DNA from: Clostridiales bacterium
GTDB lineage: Bacteria > Bacillota > Clostridia > Oscillospirales > CAG-272
Assembly (NCBI GenBank): GCA_012727435.1
Contig: JAAYHB010000010.1
Location: 57,016-121,015 of the forward strand
Direction of reading: 5' to 3'
Length of the DNA: 64,000 bases
Numbering within the stretch: position 1 is the stretch's first letter; every line of letters starts with the position of its first letter. The notes under the pieces are model-generated. The model was not told the DNA's origin and ran no database searches. It was given only the letters and a program-made list of their open reading frames with translations. Both the position numbers and the translations under genes were made by a program. This document shows, piece by piece, positions 45,171 to 54,089 of the stretch.

Positions 45171-45725
45171 ATGGATAAATTCAAGGAACTGCGAGAGCGC
45201 TGCGAGAGGTGCACCGACTGCCCCCTGCACGCCACGCGTACAAACTGCGTTTTCGGCACGGGAAACTCTGATGCAGACCTGATGTTCGTCGGTGAGGCGC
45301 CCGGCGAGCAGGAAGACCTCAGCGGCACTCCCTTCGTAGGACGCGCCGGACAGCTGCTTGACAGGTATTTGTATGCCGTCGACATCAGGCGGGAGGAGGT
45401 CTACATAGCCAACATACTCAAATGCCGCCCTCCGAATAACCGCGACCCCCGCCCCGAGGAGGAGGACGCCTGCATTAAATACCTGCGCGAACAGGTGCGG
45501 TTGGTTCAACCTAAGGTTATCGTCTGTCTAGGGCGCATTTCGGCGATGAGGCTGATTAAGCCCGACTTTTAAATCACAAAAGAGCACGGCCTGTGGTTTG
45601 AGCGCGGCAGCTTTCTCATGACCGCCGTCTACCACCCCGCCGCCCTGCTCCGCGACCCGCGGCTGAAAGAAGATATGATGCGGGACATGAAAAGTATCAA
45701 AGAACAATTAAACCGTTTGACATAA
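45171..45725 (+). pseudogene. Family-4 uracil-DNA glycosylase interrupted by an in-frame TAA
   Basis: Family-4 enzymes excise uracil from DNA and bind a [4Fe-4S] cluster. The frame from ATG 45171 (GGAG six bases upstream) has CERCTDCPL near 10, the water-activating motif GEAPGEQED near 41, KCRPPNNRDP near 83 and the fourth cysteine near 100. Codon 134 (45570-45572) is TAA, after MRLIKPDF. The same frame continues without further stops for 50 codons, ITKEHGLWFERG...VYHPAALLRDPRLK, ending at 45725; this holds the HPAALLRDP motif needed for activity. A one-base change from AAA, CAA or GAA would explain it. Without it the 133-residue product lacks the motif. Sequencing error is possible. Confidence 0.85.
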
Positions 45726-45730
45726 AGGCA

Positions 45731-45773
45731 GGCTGCCGCAATAAATGATTGCAGCAGCCCCTGTTTTTTTTTT
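45731..45773 (+). terminator. Terminator after the UDG gene
   Basis: GGCTGCCGCAAT pairs with ATTGCAGCAGCC (one bulge), followed by CTG and ten Ts (45763-45773). Confidence 0.85.
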
Positions 45774-45859
45774 GTGGTCAAGAAAACGTGCTGCTATGCT
45801 AAAAAAGAATTTTATATGCATAAGTCTGAAAGGATACTACCGGCAACCGCAACTTCGGC

Positions 45860-45888
45860 TTTACAACACCTGTTTTAAGTGTTATAAT
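45860..45888 (+). promoter_or_regulatory. SigmaA-type promoter of the shikimate-kinase-like gene
   Basis: TTTACA (45860-45865), 17-bp spacer, TATAAT (45883-45888), about 100 nt before the start codon. Confidence 0.65.
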
Positions 45889-45991
45889 TATCTGCGGTTT
45901 TTGTGATCTTACTTTAATAAGAAAAATACGGGTCACGAAAAGATAACGCAGCATTCAATTTTATGCGGATTTATTAATAATTGAGGTGGAA

Positions 45992-46516
45992 ATGAAGAGC
46001 AACATTGTCTTGATCGGAATGTCGGGCGCCGGAAAGAGCACTCTTGGTGTGCTTCTGGCAAAGGCGCTCGGGATGGACTTTATAGATACCGATATCTTAA
46101 TCCAGCAGCGCGAGAGTCGCCTTTTGCAGCAGATTATAGACGAGGACGGTATTGACAGATTCCTTGAAATCGAGGAGGCTACAATACTGAAACTTGATAT
46201 AAAAAACTGCGTTGTTGCCACCGGTGGCAGCGTCATTTACTCAGATACGGCGATGAGAGCGCTTAAAAAACAAGGTGTTGCGGTTTATCTTTATGTCGGC
46301 TTTGAAGAAATCCGAAGAAGGCTTGCCGACATCAAGACCCGCGGAATCGTGATGCACGGCAGTGCCAGCCTGTACGATATCTACACCGAACGGCTGCCGC
46401 TCTACGAAAAGTACGGCGACATTAAAGTTGACTGCACCTCAAGGCGCGTCGAGGAATCGGTGGAACAGCTTGTCAGAGAGATAAAGCGCTTTGCGGACGC
46501 TCAGGCCGGAATATAA
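45992..46516 (+). CDS. Shikimate-kinase-like protein
   Basis: A 174-residue P-loop kinase. ATG 45992 has GAGG five bases upstream; the GTG at 45986 overlaps it. GMSGAGKST (8-16) is Walker A; FIDTDILIQQR (32-42) and VVATGGSVIYSD (72-83) are shikimate kinase motifs for substrate binding. The usual lid RPLL is absent: the region has IKTRGIVMHG instead, so shikimate itself as substrate is uncertain. It is not near other aromatic pathway genes. The terminator at 46517 is shared with the convergent oxidoreductase gene. Confidence 0.75.
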   Translation: MKSNIVLIGMSGAGKSTLGVLLAKALGMDFIDTDILIQQRESRLLQQIIDEDGIDRFLEIEEATILKLDIKNCVVATGGSVIYSDTAMRALKKQGVAVYLYVGFEEIRRRLADIKTRGIVMHGSASLYDIYTERLPLYEKYGDIKVDCTSRRVEESVEQLVREIKRFADAQAGI

Positions 46517-46549
46517 AAACCCGCGGGTTGCGACTGAACCCGCGGGTTT
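46517..46549. terminator. Bidirectional terminator between convergent genes
   Basis: AAACCCGCGGGTT (46517-46529) pairs with AACCCGCGGGTTT (46537-46549). The minus strand continues with a T run; the plus strand with TTTGG. Confidence 0.85.
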
Positions 46550-46558
46550 GGCTCTATC

Positions 46559-48376
46559 TTATCTCACCTCAAATGCGAATATGTGCGCCTGTGCGCTGCC
46601 GTATGTTGTCCACAGCCTGTCAGAAAAATAAGTTGCAAGCGGGATAAGCCGCACGGCGGTGGTCTCGACATTCAGCTCCCCGCGTACCAGCCGCTGACGG
46701 TTGCTGTCGGTCTCATAGACGGTCTTCCAGTTTCCGTCGTCATCCAATGCCTCGATTCTGAAGGCGCGAAGAAGGCACTTCGGGAAGCCGAATGTGGTAT
46801 TGTTATAATCCCGCCGGCGGAAGAGCACCATAGATATGTTGAGCGCGTCGGGATTTCCGTCGACGTATTCACGGTCAAGATCGCTGTCGACCACCAGCCT
46901 GAAGGAAGAAACCTTGGTTTTTTCTTTGAAGGTATAGGTAATCGCCTTGCCGCACATGCCCCAGTAGCCGTTGTCGTTGCCCCAGATTTTGCGGTCGATG
47001 CCGCTATGCAGTGCGCTCGGATCCCCCCATTCGGCCGTGAGCTTAGCCTCGAGCGAGAGCTTTGATATCGGGCGCTTGAATCCCGGCAAAAAGCAGTCGT
47101 CCTCCATGAGCTGGTTTTGAATTTCGGTTATCTTTTTCTCGCAGGCCTCGCGGGGTGTCAGACCATATTTGACCGCAATCGCCGCCGCAGTACCCGCCGC
47201 CTGCCCCATGACGCCGCAGGTCGCCATGACCCGCGTGGAGCTGAAGGCAATATGAGACGCGCTGATGTTACGCCCTGCGAACATCAGATTTTTTATATTC
47301 CGAGAATAAAGGCAGCGCAGCGGGATCCCGTAGGGCTCGGTGAGCCGGCGCTTCTGAAGGTGCGCGCCGTCTTTTCCGCTCATATAGAAGCCGCCCGGCA
47401 AATGGTTGTCTATCTGCCAGCCGCCGTAAGCCACGGTATCCGGGAAGATCCGGCCGCTCTCGACATCGTTTTGAGTGAGGACATAGTCACCTATATAGCG
47501 GCGGGATTCGCGTTTGCCGGGCAGAAAACCTATCCAATCAAGCTCCCAGTTGTCGGCACCGTGGTCGCCATGGTTTTTCATGTGGTCCCAGACGCCGAAT
47601 GCAATTTTGAGCAGTTCGTCACGAATCTTCTCGGTGTCGCGTATAGTGTCCTGCATGCCGCCGAGCTCAATCCAGTAAAAGTTTGTATTGAGCTTCTCAA
47701 GACAATCATGAGGCTTGAACCTGAGATCCTCGTCGGTGGGAAATTTGTATGCCCAGTCTGGCGGGGTGAACTCGCACTTATGGTCTGTCTCGTGCGCAGT
47801 AAACAGCAGGCTCATACCCATGGTGTGCTTGTCAGCCTTTTCAAGCCCGAACTCCTCACCGTAGGTATCCCGCGCCTCACGGCCAACCGTGTATTCTGCG
47901 TCGGTCAGCTCGGACAGGATGCTGTCACCCGAACAGTCCGCAAAAATCTTGGCGGTTACGGTATGCCATGTATATGTGGTAAGCTGGAAGCCGGTGACGC
48001 TCTTAATCCAGTCGCCCTCGCTCTCGGCTTCGCAGCAGGTACAGTTGAGCAGCAGTTCTATATTCAGTTCAAACCGCACTTTTTCATAGAGAATCGTGTC
48101 CCAAATTGAAAAATTACGGGTGGGATTGCGGTACATATTCTCAAGCATGATTTCCTCAATGATACCGGTTTCCTGCAGGTTGCGTACTCTTGTGCCCGCC
48201 CCCGACACCCACATCCGTATTTCCGAGGAGGAATTGCCGCCGAGCACCGGGCGATCATGCATGAGCACAACCCTGATGCCGCAGCGTGCGGCCGAGATTG
48301 CGGTCAGAATTCCGGCAAGACCGCCGCCAATTACACAGAGATCGACGTCATGTTTCACCTCATATCTCTGTTTCAT
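46559..48376 (-). CDS. FAD-dependent oxidoreductase with a C-terminal beta-sandwich
   Basis: A 605-residue protein starting at ATG 48376, eight bases after GGAGG; the ATG five codons upstream overlaps that site. DLCVIGGGLAGILTAISAA (12-30) is the dinucleotide-binding glycine motif, VLGGNSSSEIRMW (near 45) is typical of the FAD_oxidored (GlpD-unlike) family seen with glycan-degradation genes. The C-terminal 150 residues (from about 455) look like a carbohydrate-binding or discoidin-like sandwich (FRLVVDSDLDREYVDG). It is divergent from an AraC regulator and probably controlled by it. The oxidised substrate is unknown. Confidence 0.75.
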   Translation of the reverse strand: MKQRYEVKHDVDLCVIGGGLAGILTAISAARCGIRVVLMHDRPVLGGNSSSEIRMWVSGAGTRVRNLQETGIIEEIMLENMYRNPTRNFSIWDTILYEKVRFELNIELLLNCTCCEAESEGDWIKSVTGFQLTTYTWHTVTAKIFADCSGDSILSELTDAEYTVGREARDTYGEEFGLEKADKHTMGMSLLFTAHETDHKCEFTPPDWAYKFPTDEDLRFKPHDCLEKLNTNFYWIELGGMQDTIRDTEKIRDELLKIAFGVWDHMKNHGDHGADNWELDWIGFLPGKRESRRYIGDYVLTQNDVESGRIFPDTVAYGGWQIDNHLPGGFYMSGKDGAHLQKRRLTEPYGIPLRCLYSRNIKNLMFAGRNISASHIAFSSTRVMATCGVMGQAAGTAAAIAVKYGLTPREACEKKITEIQNQLMEDDCFLPGFKRPISKLSLEAKLTAEWGDPSALHSGIDRKIWGNDNGYWGMCGKAITYTFKEKTKVSSFRLVVDSDLDREYVDGNPDALNISMVLFRRRDYNNTTFGFPKCLLRAFRIEALDDDGNWKTVYETDSNRQRLVRGELNVETTAVRLIPLATYFSDRLWTTYGSAQAHIFAFEVR

Positions 48377-48418
48377 GTGTAAAACCTCCATAATTCGCTT
48401 TAAATTACCATAATACTG

Positions 48419-48446
48419 TTGACAAACCGGAAAATTCGTGTATAAT
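48419..48446 (+). promoter_or_regulatory. SigmaA-type promoter for the AraC gene
   Basis: TTGACA (48419-48424), 16-bp spacer, TATAAT (48441-48446). Confidence 0.75.
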
Positions 48447-48449
48447 AAT

Positions 48450-48477
48450 TGTATAGTTCACGGCAATAAAATTTCAA
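48450..48477 (-). promoter_or_regulatory. Probable sigmaA promoter for the FAD oxidoreductase
   Basis: Minus strand TTGAAA (48472-48477), 16-bp spacer, TATACA (48450-48455). It sits back to back with the AraC promoter, so one regulator could cover both. Confidence 0.5.
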
Positions 48478-48517
48478 CCGGATAACGGGCAAATAATTGT
48501 GGAATTGTGACATAATT

Positions 48518-49423
48518 ATGAGAAACTATATTAAGAAACGTATCGAAATCGGGCAATACACCATCTCCGAACCCAAAGGGTTCTCATATTTAAATAAAAA
48601 CGGCTGGAAGGACTATCAGATTCACGAGCATCTGATTTTCTCCCACCGCACAAACAATTATACAACCGCAACCTTCGACAAGAGACTTCACAATCATGAT
48701 TATTATGAGTTGGTTGTGCATATTTCCGGAGACGTCGAATATATCTGCGAAAACGAGGTTTCGGTCCCGAAACCCGGCATGGTCTTTTGCTGCCCGCCCG
48801 AAAAAATGCACACTCCCCGTCTTTTATCAGAAACGCTTTATGAGCGCTATATCTTTTATTTCGACCGGGAATTCTTTACATATTGCGGAGAAGAGTATCC
48901 CCTGCCCCACCTTATAAGCAACCAGAAAAACCATAATACACTACAACCCGACGAGGTCCTTTTTGCAAAGCTGCGCACACTTCTTGCCTCGGCGGAGGAA
49001 GCCGCTTCAAGAAATGACGTGGCGGGCCGGGTTTTGGCGTACAGCTATATAATCCAGTTTTTTTCGCTGCTTGACAGCTCGGCAGACAGCGGAAGCAACA
49101 CAAGGCTTCCTGAAAACGTGGCACGCATAAAAAAATACATAGATACATATTACAGCTCCATCGAGGGGGTCAGCGAAATCGCCGCTCATTTCTTCTACAG
49201 TCGGGAGCACGCCTCAAGACTTTTCAAACAGTATTTCAATATTACCCTGTCGGATTACCTTATGCAGCGGCGGGTCGCCGAGAGCACAAGGCTTTTAATC
49301 GAGGGCTCGAGCGTCGCCGACGCCTGTTATGCGGTCGGCTTCCGCAGCGTCTCGTCATACATCAACGCCTTCCGCAAGGTTACCGGCTGCCTGCCCTCGG
49401 AGTATAAAAAGAAAAAGCAATAG
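48518..49423 (+). CDS. AraC-family transcriptional regulator
   Basis: A 301-residue regulator; the start is ATG 48518, since the in-frame codon at 48497 is not supported by a site. Residues 40-110 form a cupin-like sensor half (HLIFSHRTNN...HNHDYYELVVHISGDVEY), and the last 100 residues hold two helix-turn-helix motifs (GVSEIAAHFFYSREHASRLFK and GSSVADACYAVGFRS) with the ending VTGCLPSEYKKKK. Typical sugar-responsive type. Control of the divergent oxidoreductase is inference. Confidence 0.9.
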   Translation: MRNYIKKRIEIGQYTISEPKGFSYLNKNGWKDYQIHEHLIFSHRTNNYTTATFDKRLHNHDYYELVVHISGDVEYICENEVSVPKPGMVFCCPPEKMHTPRLLSETLYERYIFYFDREFFTYCGEEYPLPHLISNQKNHNTLQPDEVLFAKLRTLLASAEEAASRNDVAGRVLAYSYIIQFFSLLDSSADSGSNTRLPENVARIKKYIDTYYSSIEGVSEIAAHFFYSREHASRLFKQYFNITLSDYLMQRRVAESTRLLIEGSSVADACYAVGFRSVSSYINAFRKVTGCLPSEYKKKKQ

Positions 49424-49438
49424 AAAAAAGCAAAAGAA

Positions 49439-49465
49439 AACACCGGCCCGGTCCGGTGTTTTTAA
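49439..49465 (+). terminator. Terminator of the AraC gene
   Basis: AACACCGG pairs with CCGGTGTT (49453-49460), followed by a T run. Confidence 0.8.
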
Positions 49466-49565
49466 ATCATGCTGACTACATTGCCCCCTTTTTAACACAT
49501 CCGGGTGCCGCAGGTTTTCAAATATGAAATTTAACAAAGGGCAAGCAAAAAATGCATTATTGCTA

Positions 49566-49594
49566 TTGACTTAAATACAGGATTGTGCTATAAT
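49566..49594 (+). promoter_or_regulatory. SigmaA-type promoter of the tRNA genes
   Basis: TTGACT (49566-49571), 17-bp spacer, TATAAT (49589-49594), 41 bp before the first tRNA. Confidence 0.8.
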
Positions 49595-49635
49595 AATGAC
49601 CGCTGCTTGGGTTTTCTTCAGCTTGACGAAACTAT

Positions 49636-49711
49636 CTGGGTGTGGCGCAGTTGGTAGCGCGCTACCTTGGGGTGGTAGAGGCCGCTGGTTCAAGTCCAGT
49701 CACTCAGACCA
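49636..49711 (+). tRNA. tRNA-Pro (anticodon GGG)
   Basis: Acceptor arms CTGGGTG and CACTCAG pair over seven positions; the anticodon stem CTACC/GGTAG encloses loop TTGGGGT, giving GGG. The T-loop is GGTTCAAGTCC. CCA is encoded (49709-49711). The body matches bacterial proline tRNAs (TGGCGCAGTTGGTAGCGC). Confidence 0.92.
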
Positions 49712-49798
49712 AAAACTACGTAAAGCCGCAATATCGGTCACAAATTTAAGTTTTCTCTTTTGATTGGCCTTTTTTCGTTTATTCTATGCCTATCGTGG

Positions 49799-49820
49799 TC
49801 CGGCGAAGAAATTCGCCGGA
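49799..49820. other. Perfect 9-bp hairpin with GAAA tetraloop between the tRNAs
   Basis: TCCGGCGAA-GAAA-TTCGCCGGA. No T run follows, so it is not an intrinsic terminator; it could be a processing or structured element in the tRNA transcript. Confidence 0.5.
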
Positions 49821-49862
49821 TTCCTCTGCTAAGGTCATGTAAAAACTACTCCGCGGAAATAC

Positions 49863-49902
49863 AAAAAAACACCAAAACGCCGAGCGGCGTTTGTGTTTTT
49901 TA
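49863..49902 (+). terminator. Terminator-like hairpin before tRNA-Gln
   Basis: AAACGCCG/CGGCGTTT with outer AAAACAC/GTGTTTT, followed by Ts. It ends the tRNA-Pro transcript or lets partial readthrough into tRNA-Gln; I see no separate strong promoter for tRNA-Gln. Confidence 0.65.
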
Positions 49903-49911
49903 CCGCTTCAT

Positions 49912-49986
49912 TGGGATGTAGCCAAGCGGTAAGGCACGGGACTTTGACTCCCGCATTCGTCGGTTCGAATCCGGCCGTCCCAGCCA
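49912..49986 (+). tRNA. tRNA-Gln (anticodon TTG)
   Basis: Acceptor arms TGGGATG and CGTCCCA pair with one G-T; stem CGGGA/TCCCG encloses loop CTTTGAC, giving TTG. T-arm GGTTCGAATCC. CCA is encoded (49984-49986). Confidence 0.92.
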
Positions 49987-49988
49987 TG

Positions 49989-50030
49989 AAACCACAATTT
50001 GTATTTGTGAAAGACAAATTGTGGTTTTTT
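49989..50030 (+). terminator. Terminator after tRNA-Gln
   Basis: ACCACAATTTGT (49991-50002) pairs with ACAAATTGTGGT, followed by TTTTTT. Confidence 0.88.
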
Positions 50031-50084
50031 ATATCCGACTGCAGTTGGAATTATTGCGCCTTCGGCGCGTTTTTTTATACCCAC

Positions 50085-52517
50085 TTATTTTATTTGCTGC
50101 CCGCACTCAAAAAAGCCATCCCACGGGTCTGGCCGGGTGACTCTCTCCAGTGCTTGCTTCATGTCGATCTGGTCGGGCGACACGCTGTCAAGCTTGTCCC
50201 AGCCAATCGGCATCGACACCCGGGCGCCCGGCCTTGCCCGCAGCGAATAGGGCGAAATGCTGGTCGCCCCCCGGCCATTGCGCATCCAGTCAATGAATAT
50301 ACGTCCTTTGCGCTTTGCTTTCCGAATATTTGAGGTGTAGCGATCGGGCCATTTCTGCTCCATCACCTCGGCGACCCGCCGCGAAAAGTCCCCCACAGCC
50401 CCCCAGTCGGCACTTGGCTTCAGCGGTATCACCACATGATAGCCTTTGCCGCCGCTGGTCTTGAGAAATGACACAAGCGAGAGCTCACCGAGTATCTCAC
50501 GGATATCCCGCGCGCCCTGCCGCACTGCCTCAAGCTCGAGCCCTGTGTCGGGGTCAAGGTCAAAAACAATCATATCCGGCCGCTCCAAATCCCCTACACG
50601 GCTGCCCCAGATGTGAAACTCGAGGGTCCCCATCTGCGCCTCGAAAATTATCCCGGATTTGTCTTCAATATAAAAATACTCCTCTTCCCCCTCCTCGCCC
50701 GAAACGGTTACCGTGACAATTCCCCGGCTGCCCGGACCGGGGTGCTTTTTGTAAAAGCAGGTCTCGCCCGTCCCCAAAGGGCAACGCACGATGCTCAGAA
50801 TCCGGCCCCCGATATATGGCAGCATTCGTTCAGCCACCGCTGCATAATAGCATACTACATCGGCCTTTGTGATGCCGGGTTCCTCATATATCACCTTGTC
50901 GGGATTTGTGATTTTTATGCCTTCTATAATTATGCCGTTCTCCTCTGCGCTCATCTTCTCTTCTTCCTCAGCTCCGGGCGGCTCATCGGTCATGCCCGGG
51001 CCGTTACTTTCCAGTTTTATATCGCGGGGATTTGTGTCCCGCAGGCCTTTGTAGCTTGCCTGTCGCAGCAGCCGGTCGCTTGTCCACTCGGCAAACCTGA
51101 TTTCGGCAACAAGCTCGGGGTTGAGCCATGTAATTTTCTCGCCCTGCCGGGGTTTCGGCGGGTTGTCAAATCGGGGTTCGGATATTATATGGGGACCGAA
51201 CTTCCCCAGCAGCTTTTTTTCATCTGAGACCGAGATGCCGCTGCCCGACCGGCCTACGTATATGAGCTTGTCGCCGTCATAGGCGCCCAGCAAAAGCGAG
51301 CTGACGCCGCTCGGGTTTTTGGCCGACTGAGTGTATCCCCCGATGACAAATTCCTGACGTATCCCGCATTTGAGCTTTATCCAGTCGCCGTTTCGGGTGC
51401 CGCTGTAGACTGAATCTGCTTTTTTGCCGACAATTCCCTCCATGCCGAGCTCGCAGGCCACCCGTAAGTTCTCTGCCCCGTTGCCCCTGACATGCCGGCT
51501 GTAATAGAGATTCGGCGGGGCGTCTTTCATAAGCTCCTCGAGCAGCTCTTTCCTTCTGATGAGCGGTTGTTCTCTTAGGTCCTCACCATCCAACGCCAAG
51601 AGGTCAAAGACGATGTAGGTCAGGCTCCGTCCGGCAGGGTTTTTCATGTATCCCTGCAGCGCCCCGAAATTGCTTTTACCTTCCTTATCAATAACCGTCA
51701 TCTCGCCGTCAAGCACAAAGGCCCGGCCGGCCGCCCAGTGGCGAATCGAGTCGGCGACCGGAGCAAACCGGCCTGTGTAGTCGGCCTTGCCGCGGCTGAG
51801 CAGCTTTACCCCGCCGCCCTCAACGTAGGCTAAAATCCTGTACCCGTCGTATTTTAACTCATAGAGCCAATCCTCGCCCTCCGGGGGCTTTGGCACAAGC
51901 TTTGCAAGCTGCACATCGGCGCTCTTAAAAGGGTTTTTGATAATTTTTTCATCCTCGCCGCGCTCAATCTCGTCCATCGTCCGCCCGGTGCGGATGCTTG
52001 TGGTATATCCTTCTATCCCGGGCTCGCCTTTTGCGTATTCGTCGCGCTCCTTGAGCAGCAGCCAGTTGTCCTTTTTCTCGCCGGCAGTTTTCATCCTAAC
52101 CAGCGCCCACTTGCCCATAAGGCGCCTGCCTCTGAGCATGAACTTGAGCGACCCGGCGTCAAGGCCGGCCTCAACGTCGACGGCGGGTTCCCAGCAGCCC
52201 TCGTCCCAGATCATGACCACCCCGCCGCCATACTCGCCCTTGGGGATGATCCCCTCAAAGTTACGGTATTCAAGCGGGTGGTCCTCGACCATCACTGCCA
52301 GCCGCCGGTCGCGCGGATCAAATGACGGTCCCTTGGGAACCGCCCAGCTTAAAAAAACCCCGTTCCATTCAAGGCGGAAATCGTAATGCTCGGCCCTTGC
52401 CATGTGGTGCTGGACTACAAAAGCCAAAGCACCCCGCCCTCCGGCTTCACTCGCTCGAGGCTCGGGGGTGTTGTCAAAATTTCTTTTTCTGGCGTACTCG
52501 TCGAGTCTGTCAGGCAT
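50085..52517 (-). CDS. ligD: Multifunctional DNA ligase D (phosphoesterase-ligase-polymerase)
   Basis: Bacterial end-joining enzyme working with Ku. The 810 residues show the order PE-LIG-POL. The 3'-phosphoesterase (about 5-160) has HHMARAEHYDFRLEW; the ATP-dependent ligase (about 210-500) has ELKYDGYR near 222 with the adenylated Lys, and the OB-fold after; the primase-polymerase domain (about 535-800) has NPDKVIYEEPGITKADVV and IVFDLDPDTG (metal Asp pair). This domain order is that of Pseudomonas-type LigD, while B. subtilis LigD lacks the phosphoesterase domain. The start is one base after the ku stop. Confidence 0.95.
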   Translation of the reverse strand: MPDRLDEYARKRNFDNTPEPRASEAGGRGALAFVVQHHMARAEHYDFRLEWNGVFLSWAVPKGPSFDPRDRRLAVMVEDHPLEYRNFEGIIPKGEYGGGVVMIWDEGCWEPAVDVEAGLDAGSLKFMLRGRRLMGKWALVRMKTAGEKKDNWLLLKERDEYAKGEPGIEGYTTSIRTGRTMDEIERGEDEKIIKNPFKSADVQLAKLVPKPPEGEDWLYELKYDGYRILAYVEGGGVKLLSRGKADYTGRFAPVADSIRHWAAGRAFVLDGEMTVIDKEGKSNFGALQGYMKNPAGRSLTYIVFDLLALDGEDLREQPLIRRKELLEELMKDAPPNLYYSRHVRGNGAENLRVACELGMEGIVGKKADSVYSGTRNGDWIKLKCGIRQEFVIGGYTQSAKNPSGVSSLLLGAYDGDKLIYVGRSGSGISVSDEKKLLGKFGPHIISEPRFDNPPKPRQGEKITWLNPELVAEIRFAEWTSDRLLRQASYKGLRDTNPRDIKLESNGPGMTDEPPGAEEEEKMSAEENGIIIEGIKITNPDKVIYEEPGITKADVVCYYAAVAERMLPYIGGRILSIVRCPLGTGETCFYKKHPGPGSRGIVTVTVSGEEGEEEYFYIEDKSGIIFEAQMGTLEFHIWGSRVGDLERPDMIVFDLDPDTGLELEAVRQGARDIREILGELSLVSFLKTSGGKGYHVVIPLKPSADWGAVGDFSRRVAEVMEQKWPDRYTSNIRKAKRKGRIFIDWMRNGRGATSISPYSLRARPGARVSMPIGWDKLDSVSPDQIDMKQALERVTRPDPWDGFFECGQQIK

Positions 52518-52518
52518 T

Positions 52519-53292
52519 TTATGCGGTTACCTTCTCCTTCTGGGCCTTCTCGACGCTTGCCTTCAGCGCTTCCATGAGGTCAACCACCTTCGCCGGGCCT
52601 TCGGACTCGGCAGCCACAATTTCGCGGCCTGCTATCTTATCCTCAATAAGCCCGCGCAGCTTTTCCTGATACTCGTCCTTGTATTTTGACGGGTCGAAGG
52701 GGGTGTCCATCGCACCTATCAGCATTCGCGCCATCTTCAGCTCCTCCTCGGACACCTCGGGCCTGCTGTATTGCCTGGGGAGGTCCTTTATGTCGTCGGC
52801 ATAAAACATTGTCGAGATGAGGATACCCTCCTCACGCGGGATTATCGCCATGAGCGTATCCTTTGTCCCCAGCACCGCACGGCCTATGGCTATTTTTTGC
52901 TCGGCCATAAGCGCTGCGCGGAGCAGTTCAAAGGCCTTCTCTCCTCCGGCCTCTGGCAGAGCCTGATAGGTTTTGTCGTAGTAGACCGGCGATATCTGAT
53001 TGAGTTTGGCAAAGTGCAGGATTTGTATGGATTTTTCTTTTTCGGTCTTTATCTTTTCTATCTCCTCGTCGGTAATGACCACATATTTGCCCTCGTCGTA
53101 CTCGAAGCCTCTCACAATGTCCTCATTTTTTATTTCTTTCCCGCAATGTACACAGGTTTTCTTGTAGCGGATGCGGCTGTGGTCATACTTGTGAAGCTGG
53201 TTGAAATGTATGTCGTTGTCGGTAGTGGCGGTATACATGGCAATGGGAATTGCCACCATTCCGAAGGTAATAACCGATTTGCGCGAAATCAT
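52519..53292 (-). CDS. ku: Ku-family DNA end-binding protein
   Basis: Binds double-strand DNA ends and recruits LigD. I start at ATG 53292, seven bases after AGGAG; the upstream extension to 53334 has none. The 257 residues open MISRKSVITFGMVAIPIAMY, contain the central core (YDKTYQALPEAGGEKAFELL, 120-140) and end in a Lys-rich tail. CVHCGKEI near 47 is a CxxC pair. With LigD it forms an end-joining operon, which in spore formers repairs breaks at germination. Confidence 0.94.
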   Translation of the reverse strand: MISRKSVITFGMVAIPIAMYTATTDNDIHFNQLHKYDHSRIRYKKTCVHCGKEIKNEDIVRGFEYDEGKYVVITDEEIEKIKTEKEKSIQILHFAKLNQISPVYYDKTYQALPEAGGEKAFELLRAALMAEQKIAIGRAVLGTKDTLMAIIPREEGILISTMFYADDIKDLPRQYSRPEVSEEELKMARMLIGAMDTPFDPSKYKDEYQEKLRGLIEDKIAGREIVAAESEGPAKVVDLMEALKASVEKAQKEKVTA

Positions 53293-53487
53293 ACCCAAAC
53301 TCCTGTCCGGCGCGGTTCCTCGCTTTTTTAGCAAATGTCACCATCCGATGAAAACACGCGGAACCCGGCGCTATTTTTTAATTTTTGATTTAGTTTTTTC
53401 AAACCCGGCGGCATATATACCCGGACGGTTTATAGAACATCCGACGCACCGGTTCTAAGTCGGTTTACGGCCTTATGTCACCACAAA

Positions 53488-53516
53488 AAGCGCCCCACGG
53501 CAATCGTGGGGCGCTT
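53488..53516 (-). terminator. Terminator of the tautomerase gene
   Basis: AAGCGCCCCACG pairs with CGTGGGGCGCTT; the minus-strand continuation is TTTTTGTGG. Confidence 0.85.
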
Positions 53517-53535
53517 CCATATAACCGGGCAGGTT

Positions 53536-53772
53536 TCATGTAAAGGTTTTCGGGTTGGAGTATTTCGGCTTTAAAATGACGTTCGGCTTATCCTTTATAT
53601 CTTCTTCGTACACTTTCGGCCACTCGTCGAAGGAATACTCCTCAACCGAGACCGAGATATACTTTTTGGGCTTTCCGAGAGTCTTCTCGACAACATCGGC
53701 AATCTGCTCGGCGGCCTTCTTGAGCTGCTCCTCCGACGGGCCGCTTATTAATTTGACAACGATGTGCGGCAT
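53536..53772 (-). CDS. 4-oxalocrotonate tautomerase-family protein
   Basis: A 78-residue tautomerase; members use Pro-1, left after removal of Met, as the general base. Sequence MPHIVVKLISGPSEEQLKK fits, followed by a helix and the VEEYSFDEWPKVYEEDI strand. Length is slightly above the classic 62-residue monomers, with a C-terminal extension. The substrate cannot be read. Ribosome site AAAGGAG. Single gene with own terminator. Confidence 0.85.
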   Translation of the reverse strand: MPHIVVKLISGPSEEQLKKAAEQIADVVEKTLGKPKKYISVSVEEYSFDEWPKVYEEDIKDKPNVILKPKYSNPKTFT

Positions 53773-54089
53773 GTTTTATATCTCCTTTGCTATTATATCG
53801 GATGTTTTATTATACCATAATTATTTGCAGAGAACAATAAAAAATCCACAAGCTCGAAAATTTGTCTGAACATGATACCTCCTTTGCCACCACCCAGCTT
53901 TGGTAAACCGTATATGTTATGGCGAGCCTTTAATAATCATACCGCCGCGCGGCGGCAGCCGGTATATCTCGCCAAACCCGCAAGTATAGGAGAAAGGCAT
54001 TACATAATCTACCTCTTTGCGCGCGGCGGCAAGAGGAAAGGGGTTCTCAGGGCGGAAACCATAGGTTTCCCCCTGAGCTCTTTTCTTTG

